Notes under the pieces: model-generated
Databases searched by the model: none
Seen by the model: only the letters and a program-made list of their open reading frames with translations
Told to the model about the DNA's origin: nothing
DNA from: Bacillota bacterium
GTDB lineage: Bacteria; Bacillota; Clostridia; Christensenellales; Aristaeellaceae
Reading direction: 5' to 3'
NCBI GenBank assembly: GCA_023413135.1
Contig: JAEZQK010000029.1
Coordinates: 1-64,000 of the forward strand
Length of the DNA: 64,000 bases
Shown here: positions 18,568-27,009 of the stretch, one piece after another
Layout of the letters: each line of letters opens with the position of its first letter
How positions within the stretch are numbered: position 1 is the first letter of the stretch
Program-made: the position numbers and the translations under genes

Positions 18568-19287
18568 TTATTTCTGAATGATAATGGGCTCAAGGTAGGT
18601 GACAGGCTTACCGTTGGCCAATGCATAATCGATCTCGCTGCGGGTTGATGAACCGATATACCCGCCCACGTTCAGCACCAGGATCCTGTCGGCCATGTCG
18701 ATCTTCTGTTTGTGTAGCTCGTCCAGCATGATTTTTTGCTCAGGAGTGCATCCTGTGGTTCCGTCATGCTGAGCGGCTCCAGGTAAAAAACTCGGCGCAA
18801 GGACGATTACTCCCTGCATCTCAAGATCGTATTCGGCCTGGCGGTATGCTTCCATGAAACGCATTGGGCCGCATAAGCAAACAATTTTCGGTCTAATCGC
18901 CTTCATTTTCTCAAGCGCGGCTCGGGCAAATTCTTTCATTGAATCTGCGGCAATGACCATGGACTTTGTTAAAAGCAAGACTCGCAGAGCAACAATCTCA
19001 TTCCGCATCCGCTGGTTCTCGGCCTTAAGATCGTTCTTCTCCTGCTCAGATTCGGTTATGCTCTTGGTGTCGGAATCAACAAGCCTTACAAGTGTTGCGT
19101 TTTCCTCCCTAAACCGCTGGTTCTCTTCCCGCAGCTTGCCAGCCTCATTCCGTGCTTTATGAACCTCATCAACAAGCCAGAGATAATCCTCCGGGAATGT
19201 AGCCAGCAATTCATTTGCTGCCTTTACAGGGCTTTTCGCAGTATCCACAGCATTTATCTTCGCTTCAATTTCGGCAAGTCTGTCCAT
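18568..19287 (-). CDS. Coiled-coil protein with C-terminal nucleoside 2-deoxyribosyltransferase-like domain
   Basis: 239 residues. Residues 1-130 are helical, with a coiled coil (ARNEAGKLREENQRFREENA and NDLKAENQRMRNEIVALRV). From about 133 a Rossmann-like domain reads KIVCLCGPMRFMEAYRQAEY ... ADRILVLNVGGYIGSSTRSEIDYA, matching the DUF4406/nucleoside 2-deoxyribosyltransferase-like fold that is frequent in phages. The GSSTxxEI motif contains the Glu normally acting as nucleophile. It could salvage nucleosides or modify a nucleotide-type substrate. The coiled-coil fusion suggests oligomerisation. Four bases separate it from the upstream gene. Confidence 0.7.
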   Translation of the reverse strand: MDRLAEIEAKINAVDTAKSPVKAANELLATFPEDYLWLVDEVHKARNEAGKLREENQRFREENATLVRLVDSDTKSITESEQEKNDLKAENQRMRNEIVALRVLLLTKSMVIAADSMKEFARAALEKMKAIRPKIVCLCGPMRFMEAYRQAEYDLEMQGVIVLAPSFLPGAAQHDGTTGCTPEQKIMLDELHKQKIDMADRILVLNVGGYIGSSTRSEIDYALANGKPVTYLEPIIIQK

Positions 19288-19291
19288 CTGC

Positions 19292-19678
19292 TCACTTCTC
19301 CCCGCCCGGATCTGGGCCGCATTTCCATTGTGTTTGTAACGACTGCATCATGGTCGGCCTCCGCGTCCAGCATCGCCATTGAATGCCGTATCGTATAGAC
19401 AACCGGCTGTCCGGGTGCGCATACTCATTGATGATCTTGTTTGCGTCCATCCATTTTCCATTGCTGGGCGATCCCATTTTGTGCTCAAGCCATAGTACGG
19501 GACAATCCTGGTAGCATTGAACCTCACGGAGCGTCAGGACACGGGGCCGGGTAGCCTCGTACCCCACCAGGAGGGCGCGAACGTCGTTGATATCAAAGAG
19601 GTCCATTCCCGCCATCACATCATTTCGCTGTTCAAGCCTATCATGGATGCGCCTTGCGGCTTCATCATGTGTTCTCAT
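19292..19678 (-). CDS. Hypothetical phage protein
   Basis: 128 residues (MRTHDEAARRIHDRLEQRND). The N-terminal half is helical, and the middle LTLREVQCYQDCPVLWLEHK includes two Cys. The C-terminal end is basic and Trp/Cys-rich. I recognise no domain with certainty. It is tightly packed between the deoxyribosyltransferase-like and radical SAM genes. Confidence 0.6.
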   Translation of the reverse strand: MRTHDEAARRIHDRLEQRNDVMAGMDLFDINDVRALLVGYEATRPRVLTLREVQCYQDCPVLWLEHKMGSPSNGKWMDANKIINEYAHPDSRLSIRYGIQWRCWTRRPTMMQSLQTQWKCGPDPGGEK

Positions 19679-19697
19679 CAGCGGTGTCTCCTCTTCT

Positions 19698-20645
19698 TTA
19701 TCCCCGCAGGTGCTTGGCCAGCGCGTCTTTGATGACGAACTTCTTCCCGTCCCGGGCGCACATCTTCATGATCTTCAGCCCAAACGCCCGCCAGTCAACG
19801 CTGCTATCCATGTGGTTCATCTTGCCTATCTTGAACAGATCCACGTATTTCTTTGAGGCCTCATAGAGTTGGTAGACCTGCTCCGGATCGATGACTGGCT
19901 CAAAAGAAACCCATGTGGTGATCCCCATTTTTTTGGCTGACCAAAGGCTTAAAATCCGGTTTTTGGGCTCTGCCGCGCCGGGCTCCCACTTTTGGGAATC
20001 TTCTTCGTTCATGCAGGTCAGCGTGACCGCGTAGGCATCCCCGGGCTTGTACAGTTTGAAATCCCGCACGGCTCTTGTGCCCGCCTTTGTAAGCAGCTGG
20101 AAAGGCTGATTATAGTAGTGGAACATTTCCAGCACGCACCTGGTGGTATCGCTGTCATATGTATCTCCCGGGTATGGATCGCAGGTGAAGCAAAGCAGGA
20201 CTGGCCTGCGATCGCCGGCGGCGGACATCTCCCGCAGGTCCGCCTCCACGTTGTCCAGGATTCCAGGGCGCGGTGCGTAATTGCTGTGGAAAAACTCCGG
20301 TGTCCTATGCAGGCAGCCCGGCACATAGCAGTATTTGCACCCATGCGGGCAACCCTGGTAAAGGTTCAAGGCCAAAGGGCTATACTCCAGCGCCGCGCCG
20401 CGGGGCTGATAGATGGCCCTGTATTTATCCTTCATTATTCTTCCCGCCTTCCTGCCCGCATGGCTTTCCATGCCCTGTGCGTCCCTTGTGGCGTCCATTC
20501 CGTCCGCGTCAAGAACCAGCATGTGAACATCCCTGCGCTGCTTGTTCATCTGGTCGTATTGCTGATAAGCCTCGCAATGGCTGTGGCAGCCTATTTCCCT
20601 TTGCCGGCATCCGCGGCATGGAGAACTGCCTGTTCTGGCGTTCAC
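19698..20645 (-). CDS. Radical SAM protein with fused N-terminal Cys-rich module
   Basis: 315 residues. Residues 1-70 hold a CxxC...GCHxxC motif (Cys10, 13, 20, 24) that in many Firmicutes phages occurs as a separate small protein. The rest (from MKDKYRAIYQPRG, residue 71) is a radical SAM domain, CPHGCKYC at 99-106 giving CX3CX2C. Segments such as LCFTCDPYPGDTYD and TTWVSFEPVID resemble the SplB-like (spore photoproduct lyase-like) phage/MGE family. An internal start at residue 71 has GGAAGG upstream, so two products are possible. It overlaps the upstream gene by 4 bases (ATGA type). Confidence 0.78.
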   Translation of the reverse strand: MNARTGSSPCRGCRQREIGCHSHCEAYQQYDQMNKQRRDVHMLVLDADGMDATRDAQGMESHAGRKAGRIMKDKYRAIYQPRGAALEYSPLALNLYQGCPHGCKYCYVPGCLHRTPEFFHSNYAPRPGILDNVEADLREMSAAGDRRPVLLCFTCDPYPGDTYDSDTTRCVLEMFHYYNQPFQLLTKAGTRAVRDFKLYKPGDAYAVTLTCMNEEDSQKWEPGAAEPKNRILSLWSAKKMGITTWVSFEPVIDPEQVYQLYEASKKYVDLFKIGKMNHMDSSVDWRAFGLKIMKMCARDGKKFVIKDALAKHLRG

Positions 20646-21217
20646 GCTTTTCTCCCGTCTTCCGGCTTGTCCTTTGTATCCCTGGCCACCACGCCGGCAA
20701 ATACACCACGCAGCCGCGTAAGCAGATCCTCCGCTAGGTCACCTGACATGGGCTTGACCAAGGCGGCCACTTCCGCCATATCCCGGTAGATGGCCAGCAG
20801 CAGCGGCTTTCCATCCGCCTCACGCACATAGCATTCTAGTGGCACATTTTTACGTTCAATGGGCTTGATCAGCTCAATGTCCAGGAACAGCATCCCTTGA
20901 GGCGTTCCCAGCGGAATATAGGTACCGCCCATGGCTGTGATCAATAGGGGATACCGGGAACAAGGCTCTCCCTCGCCCGGCATCGGGTCGTTCTGGTACC
21001 GTTCATCATCAATGTTTGCTTGATAAATCCTGAAGCTATCCGCCTCAGCGTCAGTGAAGTCAAACAGGGCGCTTACGTTGTACTGGTTGATTTTCAAGCC
21101 GCTTTCTACGGCGTATACGGCATTTTCTGTTCCAAGCCATTGGCGGCCGTTCAGGTCATCCATTATAAAAATGGTGCTTGACTGCTTGCAAATGCTCTTG
21201 ATCGCGTTGATTTTCAT
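20642..21217 (-). CDS. Hypothetical phage protein (early region)
   Basis: About 191 residues from ATG 21217 (MKINAIKSICKQSSTIFIMD) with GAAGGAGG ten bases upstream; the frame extends to 21376 but without another site. It looks like a mixed alpha/beta protein (NGRQWLGTENAVYAVE ... LFDFTDAEADSFRIY). Similar single-copy proteins are common next to DUF3102 and PcfJ genes in Clostridia phages; function unknown. It overlaps the Cys-rich upstream gene by about 60 bases. Confidence 0.62.
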   Translation of the reverse strand: MKINAIKSICKQSSTIFIMDDLNGRQWLGTENAVYAVESGLKINQYNVSALFDFTDAEADSFRIYQANIDDERYQNDPMPGEGEPCSRYPLLITAMGGTYIPLGTPQGMLFLDIELIKPIERKNVPLECYVREADGKPLLLAIYRDMAEVAALVKPMSGDLAEDLLTRLRGVFAGVVARDTKDKPEDGRKA

Positions 21218-21443
21218 CTTCAGTGCCTCCTTCTGATCCATTGATGCCGTATGCTTTATCCACGCATGCGCTGCAAAGGTCATCCTCCACCCAATAGCAC
21301 CCGCCTGGACAACCAAAATCGTCCGTGCATCCGCAGATTCTGCAAGTTCTAACATCAAACAGATCCTCGTCGTCATCCTCTTCCTGGCAATACGGCTCGG
21401 TGCCCTCCATCAGCTCTATCGTTATCTCCCTATCTCTTTTCAT
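21156..21443 (-). CDS. Small Cys-rich (zinc-binding) phage protein
   Basis: 95 residues. The core RICGCTDDFGCPGGCYWVE followed by DLCSAC contains six Cys in CxxC-like spacing, and is a recurrent motif of small Firmicutes phage proteins. An acidic N-terminal stretch (EEDDDEDLFD) precedes it. Probably a zinc-binding regulator or accessory factor; no known reaction. It overlaps DUF3102 by 4 bases. Confidence 0.65.
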   Translation of the reverse strand: MKRDREITIELMEGTEPYCQEEDDDEDLFDVRTCRICGCTDDFGCPGGCYWVEDDLCSACVDKAYGINGSEGGTEDENQRDQEHLQAVKHHFYNG

Positions 21444-22414
21444 GCCGCACCCTCCGCCTTCGCCATCTCGCCATATTTGGTAAGCGCAGCGGTCAGCGCC
21501 TTCCGAAGTCCGTCCTGCTTCTCCGGTGCCGCTTCGCCGATAAGGCCCACCAACTTGGCCAGCATGCCCTGAACCTCCGCGTACAGCGCGGCAAATTTGG
21601 CCACCGCGGGATCCGCAACAGCCAGTTGTCTTTCCAGTTCCCTGGCCCGTTCCTCCGCCTCCAGGGCCTTTTTCTCGGAAGCCGTTATCTGATCCTGAAG
21701 CTTCCGCTCGGCTGCCTCGCTGGCTTCCTTGTGGATGCTTTCGGCATCGGTATCATCAGCCTCATCGTCCTCATCGGGCACATCGGCCGGCTTTGCCTTC
21801 AATGCGGCAAGCTGCTCCTTAAGGCCCTTTACCTCTGCGGCGGCATCGTCAGCCTTCTTTTTCTCGGCCTTCAGGTCATCAGCGGCCTTTTGGGCTTTCG
21901 TTTCTGCGGCTGCCTGGGCATCCTGGGCCTTTTTTTCCCTTTCTTGGGCTTCCTCCATGTCCTGGACCGCCTGCGCCGTCTTATCCTCCGCCGCCTGCTT
22001 TTCCTTGATCAGCTGTTCCAACTGCCGGGTGGAGAGGTTGTCGACGTCGTTTTCCTGGGCGAAATCCTCCCGCTCATCCTCAGGTACTTTGAGCAGGGCC
22101 AAAGCCTTTGTAACCGTCAAATTCCCAAACGCTTGGGATTTTAGCTGCCCGAAAAAGCTTATTTGGTCAGAACCATAGTTCTCAAAAATGTTCATCAGGT
22201 TTTCGGCTGTGGACTGGCTAAACTCCGTATTTTTTTTCAGCCAGTTTTTCCATGCGCCATGGTCGACCAATTCCTTGGCTTCGCACAGCTTCCGGCCAAA
22301 CTCAACAGCATAGGTCAGGGTGATGGCCTTGTACTGGGTGGCCAGCGCCTTGATTTCCAAGGCGATGACGTCCGCCGTGCGGGTGATGGCTGTCGTATCG
22401 TTCAAATCGTTCAT
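21440..22414 (-). CDS. DUF3102 domain protein with long coiled coil
   Basis: 324 residues. The N-terminal 130 carry the DUF3102 signature (GRKLCEAKELVDHGAWKNWL, FSQSTAENLMNIFENYG). The next 150 residues are an almost continuous Ala/Glu/Lys coiled coil (AAETKAQKAADDLKAEKKKA). Such proteins are typical of phage and plasmid accessory regions and may bind DNA, but no activity is established. It overlaps PcfJ by 4 bases (coupled). Confidence 0.8.
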   Translation of the reverse strand: MNDLNDTTAITRTADVIALEIKALATQYKAITLTYAVEFGRKLCEAKELVDHGAWKNWLKKNTEFSQSTAENLMNIFENYGSDQISFFGQLKSQAFGNLTVTKALALLKVPEDEREDFAQENDVDNLSTRQLEQLIKEKQAAEDKTAQAVQDMEEAQEREKKAQDAQAAAETKAQKAADDLKAEKKKADDAAAEVKGLKEQLAALKAKPADVPDEDDEADDTDAESIHKEASEAAERKLQDQITASEKKALEAEERARELERQLAVADPAVAKFAALYAEVQGMLAKLVGLIGEAAPEKQDGLRKALTAALTKYGEMAKAEGAA

Positions 22415-24249
22415 GCAGCGTGGCCCTCCTTCTTCTTTCTCGGCTTCCTGTCAAGCACAGGGTTTCCGTCCTTGTCCCGTTTGCTGCCTTCGGAGATCCA
22501 TTTCAACCAGGGCGTCAAGATATGGGCGTATGTCTTGCCCGCGGGCTCCGTTCCCTGGTCATTTCTGTATCCATGGCACTGTACCATTTTTCCGGCCGTG
22601 TTCAGCTCGATGGTCACCATGGGTGTATCAGGCGCATCCGCCATCCTCAGGAAGCAGATGGTTAGCTTTCCGGTCATGTGTCGCTCGGCGTATCCCCTCA
22701 CGCAATGGCTCAGGACGTTCCCTTCGGCAATGATCTCCTCCCCGGACGCAGCCGGGCGAATGACGTATCCCTCAATCTCACAGGTATAATTTTTCACCCG
22801 CTTGGAGATCAGTTTTTTTGCTTCCTCCGCCTCCCTAGCCAGCCTGGCCGCTTCTTCCGGATGAGCTTTTAGATAGGCCTCTTTCCTGGCGGCTTCGGCC
22901 TCAGCATTTCTCCGGTTGCGCTCGGCCACGGCGTTGTTGTGCGCCTCCTCCAAGCGCCTGGGCATCAGCACTTGCACCGCGCCCAGGTCATACCCAATCG
23001 CCCGGGCGGCGCTGACGTAATCTCTCCATACCGTGAATACATAGTCTTCCGTGACCCCTCCGCCGTGGCAGCGTACGCCGCTAAAGCTACGGATGTACCT
23101 GTGAAGCACCATGGGTGCCAAATGATTTTCCGCACAGGCGTCAATGAACTCAGGTAGCCTGTAATCAAGATTTTCGTACAGATCTGCAGCCTCTTGTATG
23201 GTCACGCAGAGCCTTTTCCGCTTAAACCTCCGCAGAGTTTCCAAAACGCGTATGATATTCTTTCTCCCGCCCATCAGCCGCAGGACCTCCTGCCGGGGGA
23301 TCTTGAAAGCCTCTCGCTGGTTCCTGGCTTCCCAGTTGACGATCTCGCTGTTTTTTCTCCGGTTCTCAATGAGGTCCGTGACAAATACATCCATCCCGGA
23401 CTTGTAAAGCATCTCCACCATACGGGGATATAAGCTGCTTGCAGCGAGCCAGCGCATCAGGTAGCGGTGGGTTATGAAAAATTCATTTTTCATTGAAGGG
23501 TATAGTTTTGAACGCCGCATTTTGAGCCAGTCCTCGTACTGGCAATACTTGAATGCACTTCTCTGGATCGCTTCCATCCCGATCACGTAGTAATCCACAT
23601 ACTCCGTGAACATGTAGCTGCCCTTTGTGAACGGCTCGGTGATCTTTCTCCGGCCTGGCTCCTCTGTTACGATCCAGGCTTTCCGTCCGATGTCCTCATC
23701 ATAAGTCCTGGTCCACATTCTCGCCCGCCCAGGCTCGAACTTGTAGGCTTCCGTCAGCTTGAATGTGGCCCGCATATTCAACTTGTCGTCATACGGGTCA
23801 TTTCGGAAATTATAGGCCTTCCGCACCCAATACCCCTGTGCGTACAGCTCGCCCCTGGCGCCGGCCCCCAGGAAAAGCACCGGAATGAATTCCTCCAGTC
23901 CCCGTTTTCCGATCTTCCCGATTGATTTCAGCGTTGCAGTTTTACCGCAGTACGGGCACTTTACAAGATCGTTGTGCTTAGAACTGATGAATGATGCGTG
24001 CCTGTCGTCCATGGTCCGCTGCACGACATCGTACCGCTGCTCCATCACAAAACAGCAGCTTGTCCACAGCAGGAGATATTTCTTTTCGCGCCTGTAAAAT
24101 ACGAAATGATCAAACAGCTCGTTTGCCTGCTCCAGGTCCTTGGCGGTCAGCACGGGAAAATCGTGTCCCGGTTCGGCCGCATCGCCCTTGGCGCCCGCAT
24201 GGACCGGCCCTTCTCCGGGGGCTTTGGGTGCGTAAATTTGAACTCCCAT
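22411..24249 (-). CDS. PcfJ-like protein
   Basis: 612 residues. The C-terminal part holds the PcfJ-family motifs (GNVLSHCVRGYAERHM ... FLRMADAPDTPMVTIEL followed by QCHGYRN). The N-terminal part has a CPYCGKTATLKS zinc-ribbon-like motif around residue 100. PcfJ genes are common on conjugative plasmids and Clostridia phages and their biochemical role is unknown. Transcribed with the PcfK-like gene just upstream. Confidence 0.85.
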   Translation of the reverse strand: MGVQIYAPKAPGEGPVHAGAKGDAAEPGHDFPVLTAKDLEQANELFDHFVFYRREKKYLLLWTSCCFVMEQRYDVVQRTMDDRHASFISSKHNDLVKCPYCGKTATLKSIGKIGKRGLEEFIPVLFLGAGARGELYAQGYWVRKAYNFRNDPYDDKLNMRATFKLTEAYKFEPGRARMWTRTYDEDIGRKAWIVTEEPGRRKITEPFTKGSYMFTEYVDYYVIGMEAIQRSAFKYCQYEDWLKMRRSKLYPSMKNEFFITHRYLMRWLAASSLYPRMVEMLYKSGMDVFVTDLIENRRKNSEIVNWEARNQREAFKIPRQEVLRLMGGRKNIIRVLETLRRFKRKRLCVTIQEAADLYENLDYRLPEFIDACAENHLAPMVLHRYIRSFSGVRCHGGGVTEDYVFTVWRDYVSAARAIGYDLGAVQVLMPRRLEEAHNNAVAERNRRNAEAEAARKEAYLKAHPEEAARLAREAEEAKKLISKRVKNYTCEIEGYVIRPAASGEEIIAEGNVLSHCVRGYAERHMTGKLTICFLRMADAPDTPMVTIELNTAGKMVQCHGYRNDQGTEPAGKTYAHILTPWLKWISEGSKRDKDGNPVLDRKPRKKKEGHAA

Positions 24250-24269
24250 CCTGCGCCCATCTCCCCTCT

Positions 24270-24632
24270 TTAAAAGAAGTCAGCCAGGTTCAGGATTTTG
24301 GGGTCCTGCTTCGGCTGATCAACTCCGGCATTAGGCGCCGGGCACAGGTCTATCACCATTTGAAACCTGATATCAGCGCCTGGAAAATAGAATTGTACAG
24401 CCCTACGGTATGCCTCATGGTCAGAAATGCTTTTTCCCACGCCCTTCATGATGGCCGCGCAGCAGTCCGAAAGGGTTTTGTCGGCCTGTACGATGGCCTG
24501 GGCGAATTCACCGTCCTGCTCTGCAAACTCTTTCAACGTGGCAGCCACTGCCTCTTTGACTTCCATGCCATACTTGTCGCCTTTGAAAGCCTTGAGCTCG
24601 GTCTCTATCTTTTCTATAGCCAGTTGCTTCAT
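24270..24632 (-). CDS. PcfK-like protein
   Basis: About 120 residues from ATG 24632 (MKQLAIEKIETELKAFKG), with CAGGAGGAG upstream. The segment LSDCCAAIMKGVGKSISDHEA and FYFPGADIRFQM are typical of PcfK-like proteins, which usually pair with PcfJ; here they are separated by 20 bases. The reading frame upstream to 24680 lacks a ribosome binding site. Confidence 0.78.
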   Translation of the reverse strand: MKQLAIEKIETELKAFKGDKYGMEVKEAVAATLKEFAEQDGEFAQAIVQADKTLSDCCAAIMKGVGKSISDHEAYRRAVQFYFPGADIRFQMVIDLCPAPNAGVDQPKQDPKILNLADFF

Positions 24633-24780
24633 CAAAACTCCTCCTGTTCCATTTCCGGGGATGCGGCGCAGCGCTGCCACATCCCCGGCTGTTTACTGAC
24701 CAATGGTCAAATCACATATAACGCCCCGCCGGCGCTGCTCACGGTTTTCCGGGGCGGCCTTCCCCCAAGATGGGGAAGCA

Positions 24781-25002
24781 TCATGGGATTCGTTTATTGC
24801 TATCCTTCCTGATGGATGCACCTTTCTCAGGCGGTGGAATCCTAAAATTTGGCCTTGGGATCACTTCTTTGTTCTGCCTCTTCCGCTTTGCCTTTTTCCT
24901 GCGATCGTGCTCATTGAAAGCGTATTTTATTGCAAGGCATGCGGAACATTCAACTGTCAATATCCCGATGACCATGAACAACCATTTCAGAAATGAAGCC
25001 AT
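24781..25002 (-). CDS. Small single-pass membrane protein
   Basis: 73 residues. Residues 3-27 (FLKWLFMVIGILTVECSACLA) form one membrane helix, followed by a strongly basic tail (DRRKKAKRKRQNKE) expected on the cytoplasmic side. Function unknown. It lies in the early operon between PcfK and another small gene. Confidence 0.5.
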   Translation of the reverse strand: MASFLKWLFMVIGILTVECSACLAIKYAFNEHDRRKKAKRKRQNKEVIPRPNFRIPPPEKGASIRKDSNKRIP

Positions 25003-25035
25003 ATGCTTTCCTCCACCCGTTGCTCACCGCATGTG

Positions 25036-25404
25036 TCACGCCGTCTTATCCTTGATCCCCAAAAGCTCCCGCAGCTTCTTCCCGCGGCCCTTCTTGGGCT
25101 GCGGCGCTCTGGGGATGAGCGCGTTGAACTTGATGAACTTCTTTACAGTGGCCGCAGCCAAGTCCCTAGAGATGAATATGGGTTCGCCAGCCGGGCCTCC
25201 GACCACCGATTTGCACAGATCAAACCTGGAGATCCCCGCCAACTCAATATCGTCCTCCAGGATGGTGAGATTTTCGCCTTCCTTCAGGGCCCCGGCCGCG
25301 CCGATGATGATCTTGATTTCCTTCCGCTGCGCCTTGGTAGCGCTTGGCAGCCGATCAGCCAGCGCCATCACCTGCTCATTTGTCAGATCGTAAAACTTGG
25401 CCAT
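25036..25404 (-). CDS. Hypothetical phage protein
   Basis: 122 residues (MAKFYDLTNEQVMALADRLP), preceded by AAGGAGGAAGG. Helical N-terminus, a mixed middle, and a basic C-terminus (PQPKKGRGKKLRELLGIKD) that might contact nucleic acid. No domain recognised. Part of the compact minus-strand early operon. Confidence 0.6.
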   Translation of the reverse strand: MAKFYDLTNEQVMALADRLPSATKAQRKEIKIIIGAAGALKEGENLTILEDDIELAGISRFDLCKSVVGGPAGEPIFISRDLAAATVKKFIKFNALIPRAPQPKKGRGKKLRELLGIKDKTA

Positions 25405-25517
25405 GAACCTTCCTCCTTCGTGTTTTACCTCCTACAACAGGCACCACGCCGGCGGCGAGGAGGTGGCGCCGCCGGCGGATGATTAAACATACCGCGGCTG
25501 ATCATCCCGCCCGGTGA

Positions 25518-25643
25518 TCACGATGCCTTTTCCTCCTTGCCGTCATCGGCTTCCCCGGCAGCATCCTCATTTTCGCAGTCACAGCGCTCCCCGGGGTCCA
25601 GGTGTGCCCCGCACTGAGGGCATAGATTGAAAAATGGTTTCAT
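25518..25643 (-). CDS. Small zinc-ribbon phage protein (41 aa)
   Basis: ATG 25643 with CAGGAGG upstream; 41 codons. It reads MKPFFNLCPQCGAHLDPG and continues with a CxC pair, giving CxxC...CxC, and an acidic/basic tail. The same kind of tiny zinc-ribbon protein is common in Clostridia prophages. Function unknown. Downstream, two overlapping tiny frames (a 12-codon GTG frame at 25519 and a 26-codon frame to about 25431) are visible but unsupported. Confidence 0.6.
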   Translation of the reverse strand: MKPFFNLCPQCGAHLDPGERCDCENEDAAGEADDGKEEKAS

Positions 25644-25673
25644 GGCTGCCTCCTGAATACTGATGGTCTGTCC

Positions 25674-25775
25674 TTACCCCCGCCTGATCAGCTTGGTCAT
25701 TTGTCCAGTACGCTTCATGTGGGCGAAGTCCTGGGCGCTTATTGGCTGCGGTGCCGGATGAGACAGATCCCACAT
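25674..25775 (-). CDS. Possible 33-aa basic peptide
   Basis: An ORF from ATG 25775 ends in the basic helix DFAHMKRTGQMTKLIRRG. No ribosome binding site is visible, so this is listed only because the spacing of genes leaves a gap here and the sequence is protein-like. Function unknown. Confidence 0.28.
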   Translation of the reverse strand: MWDLSHPAPQPISAQDFAHMKRTGQMTKLIRRG

Positions 25776-25811
25776 TTCGGGCTGAGCATCAGTCCGGGCG
25801 CATTGACGTGC

Positions 25812-25901
25812 TCAATCGATGCGGGAGTGATAGTACTCTGAGACTCCGATGCCCAGGCCCACGCAGATCAAGGCCAGGATCACGGCGGTGATGGGGGTCA
25901 T
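25812..25901 (-). CDS. Tiny membrane peptide (29 aa)
   Basis: ATG 25901 overlaps the stop of the upstream gene (GTATGA) and follows GAGGAGGCC, implying coupled translation. The product is a single hydrophobic helix (ITAVILALICVGLGIGV) with a short polar end. Function unknown. Confidence 0.5.
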   Translation of the reverse strand: MTPITAVILALICVGLGIGVSEYYHSRID

Positions 25902-26269
25902 ACACGGGCCTCCTCTGCTGGCATTTGCATGTCTGACGGATTAAGCAGACAAAAGCCTTTAAGGTTACATGTGCAGTTTGTTACTTTGCATCCCTCGACA
26001 ACAAAGCGTGCACAGTTGCGCCGAACTAAGAAGCAGGCGTTTCTTACAGGCTCCCTGAATCCCATGGTTGACTTCATCTGTTCTGTTGTGCTATCATTGT
26101 TCTGGGTAATTTGGTTTGCATCGTTCCCGGTTCCAGCGGGGGCGGTGCTTTTTTGTTTGGCCAGGAGTATGATCACGCAGGATCCGGCATCGGTTTCCCA
26201 CCAAGCACATTTTTCACCCCGGCAGGTTACGCCGTCATGGACATGGAGCGGGCAGGTCTTGTTATGCAT
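25898..26269 (-). CDS. Cys-rich hypothetical phage protein
   Basis: 123 residues starting MHNKTCPLHVHDGVTCRGEK after GTGGAGG. There are ten Cys in two clusters (CxxHxHDGxxCxxxxCAWW near the N-terminus; CKVTNCTCNLKGFC near the C-terminus), suggesting metal binding. Start and stop each overlap neighbours by 4-8 bases. Function unknown. Confidence 0.55.
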   Translation of the reverse strand: MHNKTCPLHVHDGVTCRGEKCAWWETDAGSCVIILLAKQKSTAPAGTGNDANQITQNNDSTTEQMKSTMGFREPVRNACFLVRRNCARFVVEGCKVTNCTCNLKGFCLLNPSDMQMPAEEARV

Positions 26270-26765
26270 TGGCCTCCACGCCCTTCCTTTCCAGCTTTTT
26301 ACCTGTCAGGCTGTATCCGTACCGGTTCATGGCAACCCGAAGGCAGCGTACGTTCTTGTATCCGTATTTTTCAGCAACCTCCGCCTTGTCCGATCCGGCC
26401 AGGATGTCCATTGCAGCGCTTTCCACCTTCACCTGGGCGGTCGCTTTTCTGTTTGCATTGGCTGCCTCCAGGCGCTCCTCTTTGGTCAGCAGGACGGGCT
26501 GGGTGACGGGTATCAGATCAGGGATATCGCAGGCCTCCGTGTCCGCATCCTCGGCATAGGTGGCGGTGGGCTCCGCATCGTGGCTTGGATTCACCTGTAT
26601 TCGCGGCACAATGTTATGCGCCTCAGGCAGATCATAGTGTTCGTACTGCCTGGACTTTTTTTCTTTGTGTACGGTAGCGGAAACAATAATCACCCAGAAT
26701 ACGATGATGGCGCTCAGGGTTATTCCGATCTGCGCCAGTTCCGGCAACCTTTCAAACCAATTCAT
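26262..26765 (-). CDS. Membrane-anchored helix-turn-helix-like phage protein
   Basis: About 167 residues from ATG 26765 (MNWFERLPELAQIG). One transmembrane helix (ITLSAIIVFWVIIVSATV, about 14-32), an acidic linker, then a C-terminal domain ILAGSDKAEVAEKYGYKNVRC resembling a helix-turn-helix of the transposase/recombinase type. The upstream frame to 26852 overlaps the XRE gene and lacks a site. A membrane-tethered DNA-binding protein would be unusual; function unknown. Confidence 0.5.
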   Translation of the reverse strand: MNWFERLPELAQIGITLSAIIVFWVIIVSATVHKEKKSRQYEHYDLPEAHNIVPRIQVNPSHDAEPTATYAEDADTEACDIPDLIPVTQPVLLTKEERLEAANANRKATAQVKVESAAMDILAGSDKAEVAEKYGYKNVRCLRVAMNRYGYSLTGKKLERKGVEANA

Positions 26766-26802
26766 ACTCTTCTCTCTTTCTCCCGGCTTCAGGCCGGGGT
26801 CA

Positions 26803-27009
26803 TCATAGGCAAGGGAATCCATACAATTCGTTGGGCGTGCATTCAAGGGCACGGGCTAAAGTAGCTACATGTTCATCTGTGATCCGCTTCCTACCATGGA
26901 GCATACTGGATAAGGTGTTAGCCTTAAGCCCGGCCCGATGCGCCACATAACCCTTTTTCAGCCCTTTCTCCCGGATGATGCGTTCCACATTCTCCGAAAC
27001 TACAGACAT
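26803..27009 (-). CDS. XRE-family helix-turn-helix regulator
   Basis: 68 residues from ATG 27009 (MSVVSENVERIIREKGLKKG) with AAGGAGGAAG upstream. The HTH_3 pattern AHRAGLKANTLSSMLHGRKR is clear. Likely an early phage regulator (Cro-like or modulator). The longer frame to 27084 has no site. Confidence 0.78.
   Translation of the reverse strand: MSVVSENVERIIREKGLKKGYVAHRAGLKANTLSSMLHGRKRITDEHVATLARALECTPNELYGFPCL

Noticed and set aside
25579..25773. 64-codon minus-strand ORF
   Set aside because: It overlaps the zinc-ribbon gene with clear RBS in another frame and has no site of its own.
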